The notes under the pieces are model-generated. The model saw only the letters and a program-made list of their open reading frames with translations. It searched no databases and had not been told where the DNA came from. A stretch of 64,000 bases of DNA, from positions 3,100,001 through 3,164,000 of the forward strand of contig NZ_JBDFMD010000001.1 of assembly GCF_047238105.1 (NCBI RefSeq). Direction: 5' to 3'. The DNA comes from Paenibacillus_D sp047238105. GTDB lineage: Bacteria; Bacillota; Bacilli; Paenibacillales; Paenibacillaceae. A program made the translations under genes and the position numbers. Within the stretch, counting starts at the first letter, position 1. Every line of letters starts with the position of its first letter. Below are positions 1 through 8,100 of this stretch, in pieces.

Positions 1-79
1 AGCACTATGGAATTCGGATTTCATTCCGAAATCTGTTAAGATGAGGGAATAATCATTCTCCTGCAAAGGAACATCCACC

Positions 80-592
80 ATGAAGACAAAACTCCTAAGA
101 CGGATGAAATACTACGCCCTTCGTATTCTGGGCAGCAAAAAGGGCGACCATCAGGTCGCGCTGGGCTTGACGATCGGCTTCTTCCCCTGCTGGTTTCCCA
201 CCTTCGGGATCGGAATGGCGCTATCGATCGCACTGGCACGCCTGTTCCGCGGCAATATACCCTCGGCCATCGTAGCCGGCTCATTCGGGACCTTCCTGTG
301 GCCGGTTTTGTTCTATATCAATTACAAAGTCGGTCACTTCTTCCATGTGCTCCTCTGGAGCTCGCCATTCGATCTGGACCTCGTGATGGACAAACCTATC
401 CCGGACAGCGACTATCACGAGACGGTCTGGAACCTCAGCGCGCTCGGCGACCTCGGTCTGGATTTCCTGCTCGGTTCGATCTTCAACAGCGCGGTAGTCT
501 GTCTAGTCAGCTATGCGCTCGTACGCTGGCTTCTTAGACGATACAAGGCGCCCATGCTGCGCAGGCTGCGGCGGTCAGCAGCCCAGCGCTAG
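80..592 (+). CDS. DUF2062 family membrane protein
   Basis: Predicted 170-residue inner-membrane protein of the DUF2062 family; biochemical role unknown. A short basic N-terminus (residues 1-25) is followed by a Gly/Pro/Phe-rich hydrophobic segment (about 28-58, including GFFPCWFPTFG), a second hydrophobic stretch around 62-85 and a third around 125-150, ending in a strongly basic tail. This order and length match the family. The ATG at 80 follows AAAGGAAC with about eight bases of spacing. The gene converges on the coiled-coil protein downstream, with only about 20 bases between the stops. Family members occur singly in many Bacillota, so context gives no function. Confidence 0.85.
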   Translation: MKTKLLRRMKYYALRILGSKKGDHQVALGLTIGFFPCWFPTFGIGMALSIALARLFRGNIPSAIVAGSFGTFLWPVLFYINYKVGHFFHVLLWSSPFDLDLVMDKPIPDSDYHETVWNLSALGDLGLDFLLGSIFNSAVVCLVSYALVRWLLRRYKAPMLRRLRRSAAQR

Positions 593-613
593 CCTCGCGC
601 TGTAGGGGCGTCC

Positions 614-1252
614 TTAATCCGACTGTTCCTTGCGGATCTGCCGCTGCACCGCCGCCATATTATCCTCCAGGTCCGTCATTCGCTCATCCGCTCCTAACGG
701 ATCGAAGAATGCTAGCTCTCCGGCTGCCTGCAGGTCATTGTCCAGGCTCTCGAGCTGACCCGCCAGCCGAGGCAGCCGGGCCTCTCGGTAGCGCTCGGCG
801 CTGCCCGCTCTCGTCTTCAGCAGGTAGAGCTCCTGCAAGAGTTCCTCGTGCCGCAGCCTGACCCGGCTCTCCAGCTTGCGCAGCTGGGCGATCTCGACCG
901 TCAGCTCGCGGCCGGCGCGCTGCAGCTCGGCTGCCTGCCGCTCGCACTGCCCGATCTCTCTCCCCTGCCGGAATACTTGCCCCAGCCCCAATTGCCGGGT
1001 CTGGATATGGTTCATCAGCTCTGTTACGGCGGCCGTCACCTCCAAGAGCCGGTCCTCGGCCCCCTGGGCCCGTTTCCTGGTCGCTCCTTGGACCAAGCCG
1101 ATGAAGGTCTGCAGATCGTCCGCCTGAGACGTCAGCTCGACCAGATGGCGCTCCAGCACATCATGCAGCTCGCGCAGACGGCTTCGTCCCTGCCGGAGAT
1201 ACACCATCAGGCCGACCAATAACACAAGGAACATGAACAGAATCAGTCTCAT
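614..1252 (-). CDS. single-pass membrane protein with long coiled coil
   Basis: Not a family I recognise. From the ATG at 1252 the product has one N-terminal transmembrane helix (about residues 3-19, hydrophobic FMFLVLLVGLMVYL). A long Arg/Glu/Leu/Gln-rich segment with heptad-like spacing then predicts coiled coil over nearly the whole remainder. It is probably a membrane-tethered cytoplasmic rod. The frame stays open to a GTG at 1354, which has a plausible GAGGGG ribosome site and would add 34 charged residues before the helix. I prefer 1252 because the helix then sits at the N-terminus, but the start is uncertain. The C-terminal stop almost abuts the DUF2062 gene on the other strand. Confidence 0.7.
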   Translation of the reverse strand: MRLILFMFLVLLVGLMVYLRQGRSRLRELHDVLERHLVELTSQADDLQTFIGLVQGATRKRAQGAEDRLLEVTAAVTELMNHIQTRQLGLGQVFRQGREIGQCERQAAELQRAGRELTVEIAQLRKLESRVRLRHEELLQELYLLKTRAGSAERYREARLPRLAGQLESLDNDLQAAGELAFFDPLGADERMTDLEDNMAAVQRQIRKEQSD

Positions 1253-1413
1253 CGCTCCACCCGCTTCCCGGCCTGCGGAGCCTCGCGTCTCCCTCTGCCC
1301 CGCTGCCTTTTGACTATCCTCTATACTACGCAGGATCCTAACTGTCCGTTGCACGAGAAGAACCCCTCGGCTCCGTTTGTCTCCAAATTGTCAAACATTC
1401 TCCCCAGGTCCGG

Positions 1414-2241
1414 TCAGATCTGATGCGCCCGTCGATAGACCGAGGGGTTCATGCCTTGCAATTTCTTGAAGCTCTTGCTCAGGTGATGCTCATCGGTATA
1501 TCCGCATTGCTCGGCAATGCGGGACAGCGGCAGCGTGGTTCGCACTAGCAGCTGCTTGACCTTGTCCACTCGCAGACGAGCCGCATATACACTGGGCGAC
1601 AGCTGGAATTGCTGCTGGAAAAGCCGGGTCAGCTGCACTTGGCTGATCCCGAGCTGCCGGGCGATCGACTTGAGCGGCAGACCTGTATCTGCGTGCCGGT
1701 GCATCAGCTCGACGGCTCCTCTGACAACCGGATGATCCGTATGCAGCGGGGCTGCATAGAGTGCCTGCTTCTCCATCTGCCAGGCATACAGCAGATCTCT
1801 CAGCAGATGCCGCTTGAAGGGCATCGTCTCCGCCGCCGGAGCATGCAGCGTCTCCCGCAGCAGCGCCAGCGTCGATTGCAGACGGGGCTGGTTGAGCAGC
1901 CTCAGCTTGCCGATGCCGTGCAGCGCTTCTTCCCTGGCCTGCCCCGCCGCTTCGGGGCCCTGCCACTGGAAGCCCAGCAGGTGAAACGACAGTCCCTCTG
2001 TGCGACGGTAAAACGTCACGCCGGGCGGACACAGCACCATATCCCCCGCGACGGCCCGCTCCTCTGCTCCTTCGTCCATGCGATAATAAAAACGGCCTTC
2101 CTCGGCGACGAACAACGCCCAGTGATCATAGACGTCGTGCGTTTTCTGAAAATGGGGCGCCCCTTTCACGTAGACATGATAGTTCAATTCCGGCGTCAGC
2201 AGCAACAACAGCTTCAGCTCCCATAATGAAATTATATACAA
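1414..2241 (-). CDS. AraC family transcriptional regulator
   Basis: A cupin-like sensing domain (about residues 15-150) is followed by a two-helix-turn-helix AraC domain over the last 100 residues. The second HTH carries the hallmark IAEQCGYTDEHHLSKSFKK and ends in the typical NPSVYRR motif. It is transcribed divergently from the phytanoyl-dioxygenase/oxidoreductase pair, so it most likely activates that pair in response to a small ligand bound by the cupin domain (inference). The start is unclear. A GTG at 2271 lacks a ribosome site, a TTG at 2241 follows AGGGATC, and a TTG at 2208 follows GGGAG. The 2241 start is used here. Confidence 0.85.
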   Translation of the reverse strand: MYIISLWELKLLLLLTPELNYHVYVKGAPHFQKTHDVYDHWALFVAEEGRFYYRMDEGAEERAVAGDMVLCPPGVTFYRRTEGLSFHLLGFQWQGPEAAGQAREEALHGIGKLRLLNQPRLQSTLALLRETLHAPAAETMPFKRHLLRDLLYAWQMEKQALYAAPLHTDHPVVRGAVELMHRHADTGLPLKSIARQLGISQVQLTRLFQQQFQLSPSVYAARLRVDKVKQLLVRTTLPLSRIAEQCGYTDEHHLSKSFKKLQGMNPSVYRRAHQI

Positions 2242-2285
2242 GAAATCTGATCCCTGCTTACATTTTATCACGAAACTGGAGGGTC

Positions 2286-2291
2286 TATAAT
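2286..2291 (+). promoter_or_regulatory. -10 box of the phytanoyl-dioxygenase operon
   Basis: A perfect TATAAT lies 34 bases before the ATG at 2325, and no good -35 hexamer sits 16-18 bases upstream. A strong -10 without a -35 is typical of promoters that need an activator, which fits the divergent AraC gene. Confidence 0.45.
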
Positions 2292-2324
2292 AACTTAAAA
2301 ATACAAATTGGAGGCTGTTCCATC

Positions 2325-3137
2325 ATGACCCAAACCGCTGCTTTGCAAGACGCCATCCCATCGTACGTCAAGCAATTCCAATCCGACGGCTATCTGCTGC
2401 TGCCCTCGGTGCTCCCGGAATCCAAGGTCGCCCTGCTTAATCAGGCAATTGACGAAGTGATCGCGGGCGAAGCGCCCTCGCTCGCCTACAATGTCTATAA
2501 CAGCGTTGCCAGACATGCCGAATTCGCTTCCCTCATCGACGAACCGTCGATCCTGCCGCTGATCGTTAACCTGCTGGGCTACAATATTCAACTGCATATC
2601 TCACACCTGACTGTACGCCATCCCAACCCCGCCGATCAGAAGACGACCTCCCAGAGCTTCATCGACTGGCATCAGGACGGACCGCATCCGCAGTTCCCGT
2701 CCATCGGCGGTGTCACACCAACCTATTATATCAAAGCATGCTATATCCTCAGCGATATGTCGGAGCCAGACCGCGGCAACACCAAGATCATCCCCGGCAG
2801 CCACAACAAGCCCTACAATCCGAACAGCCGGAATGTCCGGGAGACGCTCGACGGCGAGCTCCAGATCTGCGGCAAGCCGGGCGATGTGTTCCTCTTCGCG
2901 CAGAACCTGTGGCATGCCGGCTCGCCCAACCGCTCCTCGTTCACGAGAAGGCAGCTCTTCATGGGCTACAGTCCGATCTGGATGCGGCCGATCGACTACC
3001 ACTCGGCTACGGCGGAGCAGCTCCAGGATGCCAGTCCGATCCGCCGCCAGCTGCTGGGGCAGATCAGCGACAACAAATTCAAATATTATGTGCCAGAGGA
3101 GGACATGGTGCCGCTGAAATCGCTGCTGCTGCCTTGA
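2325..3137 (+). CDS. phytanoyl-CoA dioxygenase (PhyH) family protein
   Basis: Fe(II)/2-oxoglutarate-dependent oxygenase of the PhyH fold, 270 residues, predicted cytosolic. The metal triad is visible as H116-x-D118 in DWHQDG and H197 in NLWHAGSPN. R208 or R209, in FTRRQ, is placed to bind the 2-oxoglutarate carboxylate. Substrate unknown: bacterial members hydroxylate very different compounds. The frame extends upstream to 2226, but the ATG at 2325 is preceded by GGAGG at 2310-2314 and fits the family N-terminus. The oxidoreductase gene follows in the same direction about 90 bases later, suggesting a two-enzyme catabolic unit under the divergent AraC regulator. Confidence 0.9.
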   Translation: MTQTAALQDAIPSYVKQFQSDGYLLLPSVLPESKVALLNQAIDEVIAGEAPSLAYNVYNSVARHAEFASLIDEPSILPLIVNLLGYNIQLHISHLTVRHPNPADQKTTSQSFIDWHQDGPHPQFPSIGGVTPTYYIKACYILSDMSEPDRGNTKIIPGSHNKPYNPNSRNVRETLDGELQICGKPGDVFLFAQNLWHAGSPNRSSFTRRQLFMGYSPIWMRPIDYHSATAEQLQDASPIRRQLLGQISDNKFKYYVPEEDMVPLKSLLLP

Positions 3138-3227
3138 TTGCGGTTTTCTCTCCGTGCAAGCCGTTGCGCTCCTGCCAAGCTTTATATACAGTATAGGGGA
3201 ACTCTAATTACTGGGGGAGGAATCGTA

Positions 3228-4247
3228 ATGAAGTTAAAGCTGTGCACGATCGGCGCTTCCGGCCACCTCGCTTATGTGCTGCGGGATCTGCCGCGTCTGC
3301 CCGGCGTCGAGTGGGTGGGCTATGCCCCGGGTGCAGGGGAGGAACGGGAGGAGACGCTCGCCAAAACAGCTTCACTGGCGGCGGCGTCCGGCTTGACCGT
3401 GCCTGTTTACTTGGAAGACTGGCGGGAGATGCTGGACGCACTGCAGCCGGATGTTGTGGCAGTGGACAGCCATTTTGCCCGCCATGCCGCGATCGGGGCA
3501 GAGACGCTGCGGCGCGGCATCCATCTGTTCCTGGAGAAGCCGCTGGCGACGGAGCTCGCCGGGCTGGAGGAGCTGCGGGCGGTCTTCGCCGCCTCAGACG
3601 CCCAGCTCGCGGCGATGCACGGCCTGCGCTACGATGCCGCCTTCCATGCCGCCTGGGCAGCCGTCCAGAGCGGTGCCGTCGGCCGGATCCGGCTCATGCA
3701 TGCGCAGAAATCGTACCGGCTCGGCGAACGCCCTGCCATCTACCGGAGCAGAGCCGCTTACGGCGGCACCATCCCGTGGGTAGGCAGTCATGCGGTGGAC
3801 TGGCTGCTCTGGTTCGCAGGGACCGGCTTCCGTTCCGTGTACGCCGCCCACTCTACCCGCGACAACGCCGGACACGGCGACCTGGAGATGACTGCGCTAT
3901 GCCAGTTCCAGATGGAGGAGGGCATCCATGCCTCCGTCAGCCTGGACTACCTGCGTCCGGCCACCGCGCCGACGCATGCCGACGACCGGATCCGGATCGC
4001 CGGTACGGACGGCGTCATCGAAGTGCGGGGCGGCGAGGCACTGCTGATCGGCCCGGGACAGCAAGGTGTCCAGCGGTTGGAAACTGCGCCGCAGCCGGGA
4101 ATCTTCGAAGATTTTGTGCGGCAGCTTCAGACAGGCGAGCCGTGCCGGATCAGCGCGGCGGACAGCTTTGCCGTCACCGAGGCCTGTCTGCTGGCGCGAA
4201 CGTCGGCGGACAGCGGCCAAGCCGTCGCTTTCCCGGGCAAGGGCTAG
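3228..4247 (+). CDS. Gfo/Idh/MocA family oxidoreductase
   Basis: NAD(P)-dependent dehydrogenase-like protein of 339 residues. The N-terminal Rossmann domain (1-120) carries IGASGH at the dinucleotide-binding turn and the family signature EKPLAT (E103-K104-P105), whose Lys is the usual catalytic residue. A C-terminal alpha/beta substrate domain follows. Members oxidise or epimerise sugars, inositols and their derivatives; the substrate here cannot be read from sequence. The ATG at 3228 follows a very strong GGGGGAGG site, which rules out the longer frame starting at 3138. It is probably co-transcribed with the PhyH-type oxygenase. Confidence 0.88.
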   Translation: MKLKLCTIGASGHLAYVLRDLPRLPGVEWVGYAPGAGEEREETLAKTASLAAASGLTVPVYLEDWREMLDALQPDVVAVDSHFARHAAIGAETLRRGIHLFLEKPLATELAGLEELRAVFAASDAQLAAMHGLRYDAAFHAAWAAVQSGAVGRIRLMHAQKSYRLGERPAIYRSRAAYGGTIPWVGSHAVDWLLWFAGTGFRSVYAAHSTRDNAGHGDLEMTALCQFQMEEGIHASVSLDYLRPATAPTHADDRIRIAGTDGVIEVRGGEALLIGPGQQGVQRLETAPQPGIFEDFVRQLQTGEPCRISAADSFAVTEACLLARTSADSGQAVAFPGKG

Positions 4248-4293
4248 AGGCCCGATGGTACAGCCGGCGTGGCCGCTGATGATGGATTTGTTT

Positions 4294-5061
4294 TTACAGC
4301 ACTCGTTTCGCATGAATGATAAATCTTGCATCTGTCACCTCATAAGTGCATGTGACTAAGGTAAGCAATTGATCGTCTGAAGTGACACTCACACCTGTAG
4401 CGTAGTGCGATTTTTCGATTATTTTTTGCAGGTACGCTTCGTAGTGCTGTTGATCTGCAAACTCATATTCAAAAAACGGATCGTCAGGCGTGTAAATATA
4501 GACAGAAAAAATGTCCCACGCCGTTGCTTCCTCGATCCCTTCAAACGTAATCGTGGGATGATCACGGTAATACGCTGCGTCCTTGTACTTGGCCAGCTCC
4601 CCAAACATACTGCCATCCTTCATATGATGACCATAGATAACCGTATGGGTATCATCTCTTATACTCGTATTGCGGTAGTCCATAAAGATCGAGCCTCGTC
4701 TTGAGGCTTGCTTGTCTACGTTGTGATTCAGATAATAGTCGTTATCCTCTGATTGAAGGACAGGGTAATCTATGGGAGTATTTTCAATTCTGAGCCAGCC
4801 GACAATATCCGGATTCATCTCATGCAGTGTACGAAAGCGTGCTTGGTAGTGCTGCTTTAACTGTTCAGCTGTAAGCTCGGCTTGCTCTTCCCCGCTGTTC
4901 TCGAATGGTGGGTGCTGGACGTTCTCAAACTGCTGCCTTATACGATCATTGAGCTGATGGCTGGTGTAACCATCGTAGAGGTACAACGCTAATTGATAGC
5001 CGCTATATAAAAAGATGACAGCCAGAATCAAAAGCATCGCTTTTCTTGCGTTTATTTTCAT
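4294..5061 (-). CDS. srtB: class B sortase
   Basis: Membrane-anchored transpeptidase that cleaves a sorting signal and joins the surface protein to the cell wall. It has 255 residues with an N-terminal signal-anchor (about 7-29). The catalytic triad is H145 in YGHHMKDG, C238 in TLVTCTYE and R246 in DARFIIH. The motif around H145, MKDGSMFGELAKYKD, and the long N-terminal region are class B features rather than class A. The gene lies 100 bases downstream of the giant LPKTG adhesin on the same strand, so that adhesin is the obvious substrate (inference). A TATAAT at 5096-5101, reverse strand, after the adhesin terminator could give it its own promoter. The gene is AT-richer than the flanking genes, like the adhesin. 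Confidence 0.93.
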   Translation of the reverse strand: MKINARKAMLLILAVIFLYSGYQLALYLYDGYTSHQLNDRIRQQFENVQHPPFENSGEEQAELTAEQLKQHYQARFRTLHEMNPDIVGWLRIENTPIDYPVLQSEDNDYYLNHNVDKQASRRGSIFMDYRNTSIRDDTHTVIYGHHMKDGSMFGELAKYKDAAYYRDHPTITFEGIEEATAWDIFSVYIYTPDDPFFEYEFADQQHYEAYLQKIIEKSHYATGVSVTSDDQLLTLVTCTYEVTDARFIIHAKRVL

Positions 5062-5110
5062 GCTATCCCTCGACTTAGTTCTATACTTAACCCCTATTAT
5101 AGTTCAAAAA

Positions 5111-5144
5111 AGGAATGCGTACATTCCTGATGGAACGTACGCAT
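5111..5144 (-). terminator. rho-independent terminator after the adhesin gene
   Basis: A stem of ATGCGTAC/GTACGCAT plus TTCC/GGAA around a TGAT loop, with one bulged base, is followed on the reverse strand by TCCTTTTTT. It lies between adhesin and sortase, so the sortase depends on readthrough or its own promoter. Confidence 0.75.
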
Positions 5145-5160
5145 GGTTTACGTCTGAACT

Positions 5161-8100
5161 TTATTGTTTTTGAGCTTTTCTTCTGCCTGTGACGAGTAAG
5201 ATGAGAATGAGCAGTCCACTACCGGCGAACAGCCACATCATTACAGTAATCGCATCGCCTGTTTTCGGCAATTCATTGCGGTGATTGACCCCGCCTACTG
5301 CAGCACCGTTGTTCCCTGTGAGCGTGCCATCCGGTACAGAAGTGTTACCCCCCATACCCATGTTGCCACTTTTAACATCTGTGTCGATATCCGACTCGCC
5401 CGAATCTCCACCCGCACCAGTATTCGAGCCCGTGTCAGTTCCGGCACCAGTGCCCGTAGGTGATTCTCCACCTGTGCCGTTGCCTGCATCCGTATCACCC
5501 GATACGTCATCACCTTTTATATTGACAACGGTAAAGGTGTGAACCGATCCATCTCTTGTAATGTTCACGGGGATCACGGCATCAGATTTGGTGTAGGACG
5601 CTGGTGCAGCCAGCTCCTTCAACTCATAAGAACCATACGGGATCGCTTCGAAGCTTGCCATACCCGCACTATTACTTGTCGCAGTACCCACTAGCTTACC
5701 GTTGCTGTCGTATAAGCCAAACTGTGCCCCTTGAAGGGTTTCATTCCGCTCATTGACTTTAGTAATGACAATATCCCCGCGAATAGCTTTGTTTTCTATG
5801 GTTCCAGCATGATATGTTTTACCATCCTCTGCTACGGTTACAGGCAGCGTAGCATTGGAAAGGATATACCCTTCCAGCGCTTCAATCTCCTTCACAACGT
5901 ATTGACCTACAGGTAGATTAGCAAAGGTTGCCTTGCCCTCAGCGTTCGTCGTGCTGCTGGCAAACGGAGTGGTAAAGCCAATATCGGTCGCTTGGTACAA
6001 ACCGAAGGTCACGCCAGCAAGCTTCACACCTGCATCATCTACCTTTTGTACCGTTACACTGGACCAAGGTGTATCACTGCTACGCTCGTTAACAATCGTT
6101 ACAGACTCCACATTCGAAGTCCTGGAAATGATCACTTGTTTCTCTTGGTCGGTTTTCACGTAGTTAGCAGGTGCTTCTAGCTCTTTAATCGTATACGTGC
6201 CTTCAGTTAATGAGTAAAAGCGGGCCATACCTGAATGATTCGTTACCGCTTCACCTATGAAGTGACCCCATGCATTGTACAGTCCGAACTTCGCTCCGGC
6301 AAGTGAATCCCCAAACTCATTCACCTTTTTCACTTCGATCGTTCCTAAAATAATGTTAACTGGCATCGCTGTATTCTCAAAGGTACCCAGATCATACGTT
6401 TCGCCTTCTTGTGTTACCGATACTGTTAACGTTTCATTTGACCGGTTGTAGCCGCCAGGTGCGACAATTTCTCTAATGATGTAGTCGCCGTATTCTACAT
6501 CCTCAAAACGGACCACGCCATTCCCATCTGATATGGCGACAGCCAATTCATTGGTAAATGCAGTGTCGTTAGCATCATATAGAGCAAATCTTGCATGTTG
6601 CAACAAGGTGCCGCTGGTTTTAGCGATTTTCACAAATTCAATATGACCCTTGATAATATTGTTGGTTACATACTGTGGCAGGGTGGACGATGTTAGATGC
6701 GTTACCGTAGTCCCGTGCTCTGCAGCAGTAATTTGTACTGTTGCGACATCTCCATCGATTGGATTGTAGCCGACAGGCGGCGTTTTCTCGCGAATCGTGT
6801 AATCGCCTACTCGTACATCAACAAAGGTAACCTTACCCTCCGCATCACTTATTACCGTATCGACAACATTGCCGTTATGATCCACCAGCTCGAATTCCGC
6901 GCCCGGCAGCTCCTCGCCCTTATCGTTCACTTTCACAAACTCGATATCGGCTTCAACAAGGGTATTGGCAACAGGATCCAATGTAATCATAGTATTATGG
7001 TTGCTAGCTGCAACTGTAACCGTGTGTACGTCTCCGGTCAACGGAACGTAGCCATGTGGTGCAGAGGTTTCTCTAATGGTGTAGCTGCCTTCACCAATAT
7101 TCGTAAAGGTTACTGTGCCATTAGCCAAGCTCGTTTGAGATTGCACGAGCGTATCTTGACTGTCGTATAGACCAAAGACAGCCTCCGCCAGCGCTTGACC
7201 ATTCTCGTCCTGCTTCACAAACGAAATATCGGCTTGAATCAGCTCGTTTGTTACGTTACCAAGCGATATCGTTGTACCATGTACAGCTTCTGTAATGGCA
7301 ATCGGTGTGCTGTTTATATTGCCTGTAATCGGAATATAACCAAACGGAGTACCCGTTTCACGAATATTGTAATTTCCGGCCAACACATTTTCGAACAGCA
7401 CAGCGCCAAGTGCATCCGATGTTTCCGTTGCTATAGCTTCATCCGAGCTATTATATAACGTGAATTCTGCCCCAGCCAGCGCAGAACCGGAATCATCCCG
7501 CTTAACCAATGAAAGGTTCGCACGAATCAAGCTATTCGAAACCGGATCTAGCGTCAAGGTTGTATCGTGATCTGCTGCGGTAACCTCAACGGCACGAACA
7601 ACGCCGGTTAACGTTCGATAGCCGTCTGGTGCTTGCATTTCACGAATATCGTATTCCCCATACGCAACATCTGCAAATGCTACGACACCCAAGCTGTTAC
7701 TTCCAGCTGTAGCAAGCGGTGTGGCAGCAGCATCTGCTCCGCGAGGGAACAACCCGAACTGTGCACCTGCTAACGGGTTGCCGGCTTCAGTTTGCTTGAT
7801 AAACTGAATATCTGCACGAATCTGTTCGTTGGCAAAAACCAGTTCCAAATATTTGGGCGTATGTGAAGCCGTCAGTGTTAATGGGATGGCATCTTCTACA
7901 ACAGCTCCTGTTGGCGTAGGCGTTGCTGGCGTGCCGTCCACACTTACATTTCCACTCAGCAGATACCCTGTTGGCGCCTCTACCTCTTTAATATAATAAG
8001 GCAGATCGAACTTGATGCGATTGAATTCCAGTTCTCCATCTACGGTTGCTTTTTCTTGAACCTTGTTGCCGTACTGATCATACAAGGCAAAGGTTGCACC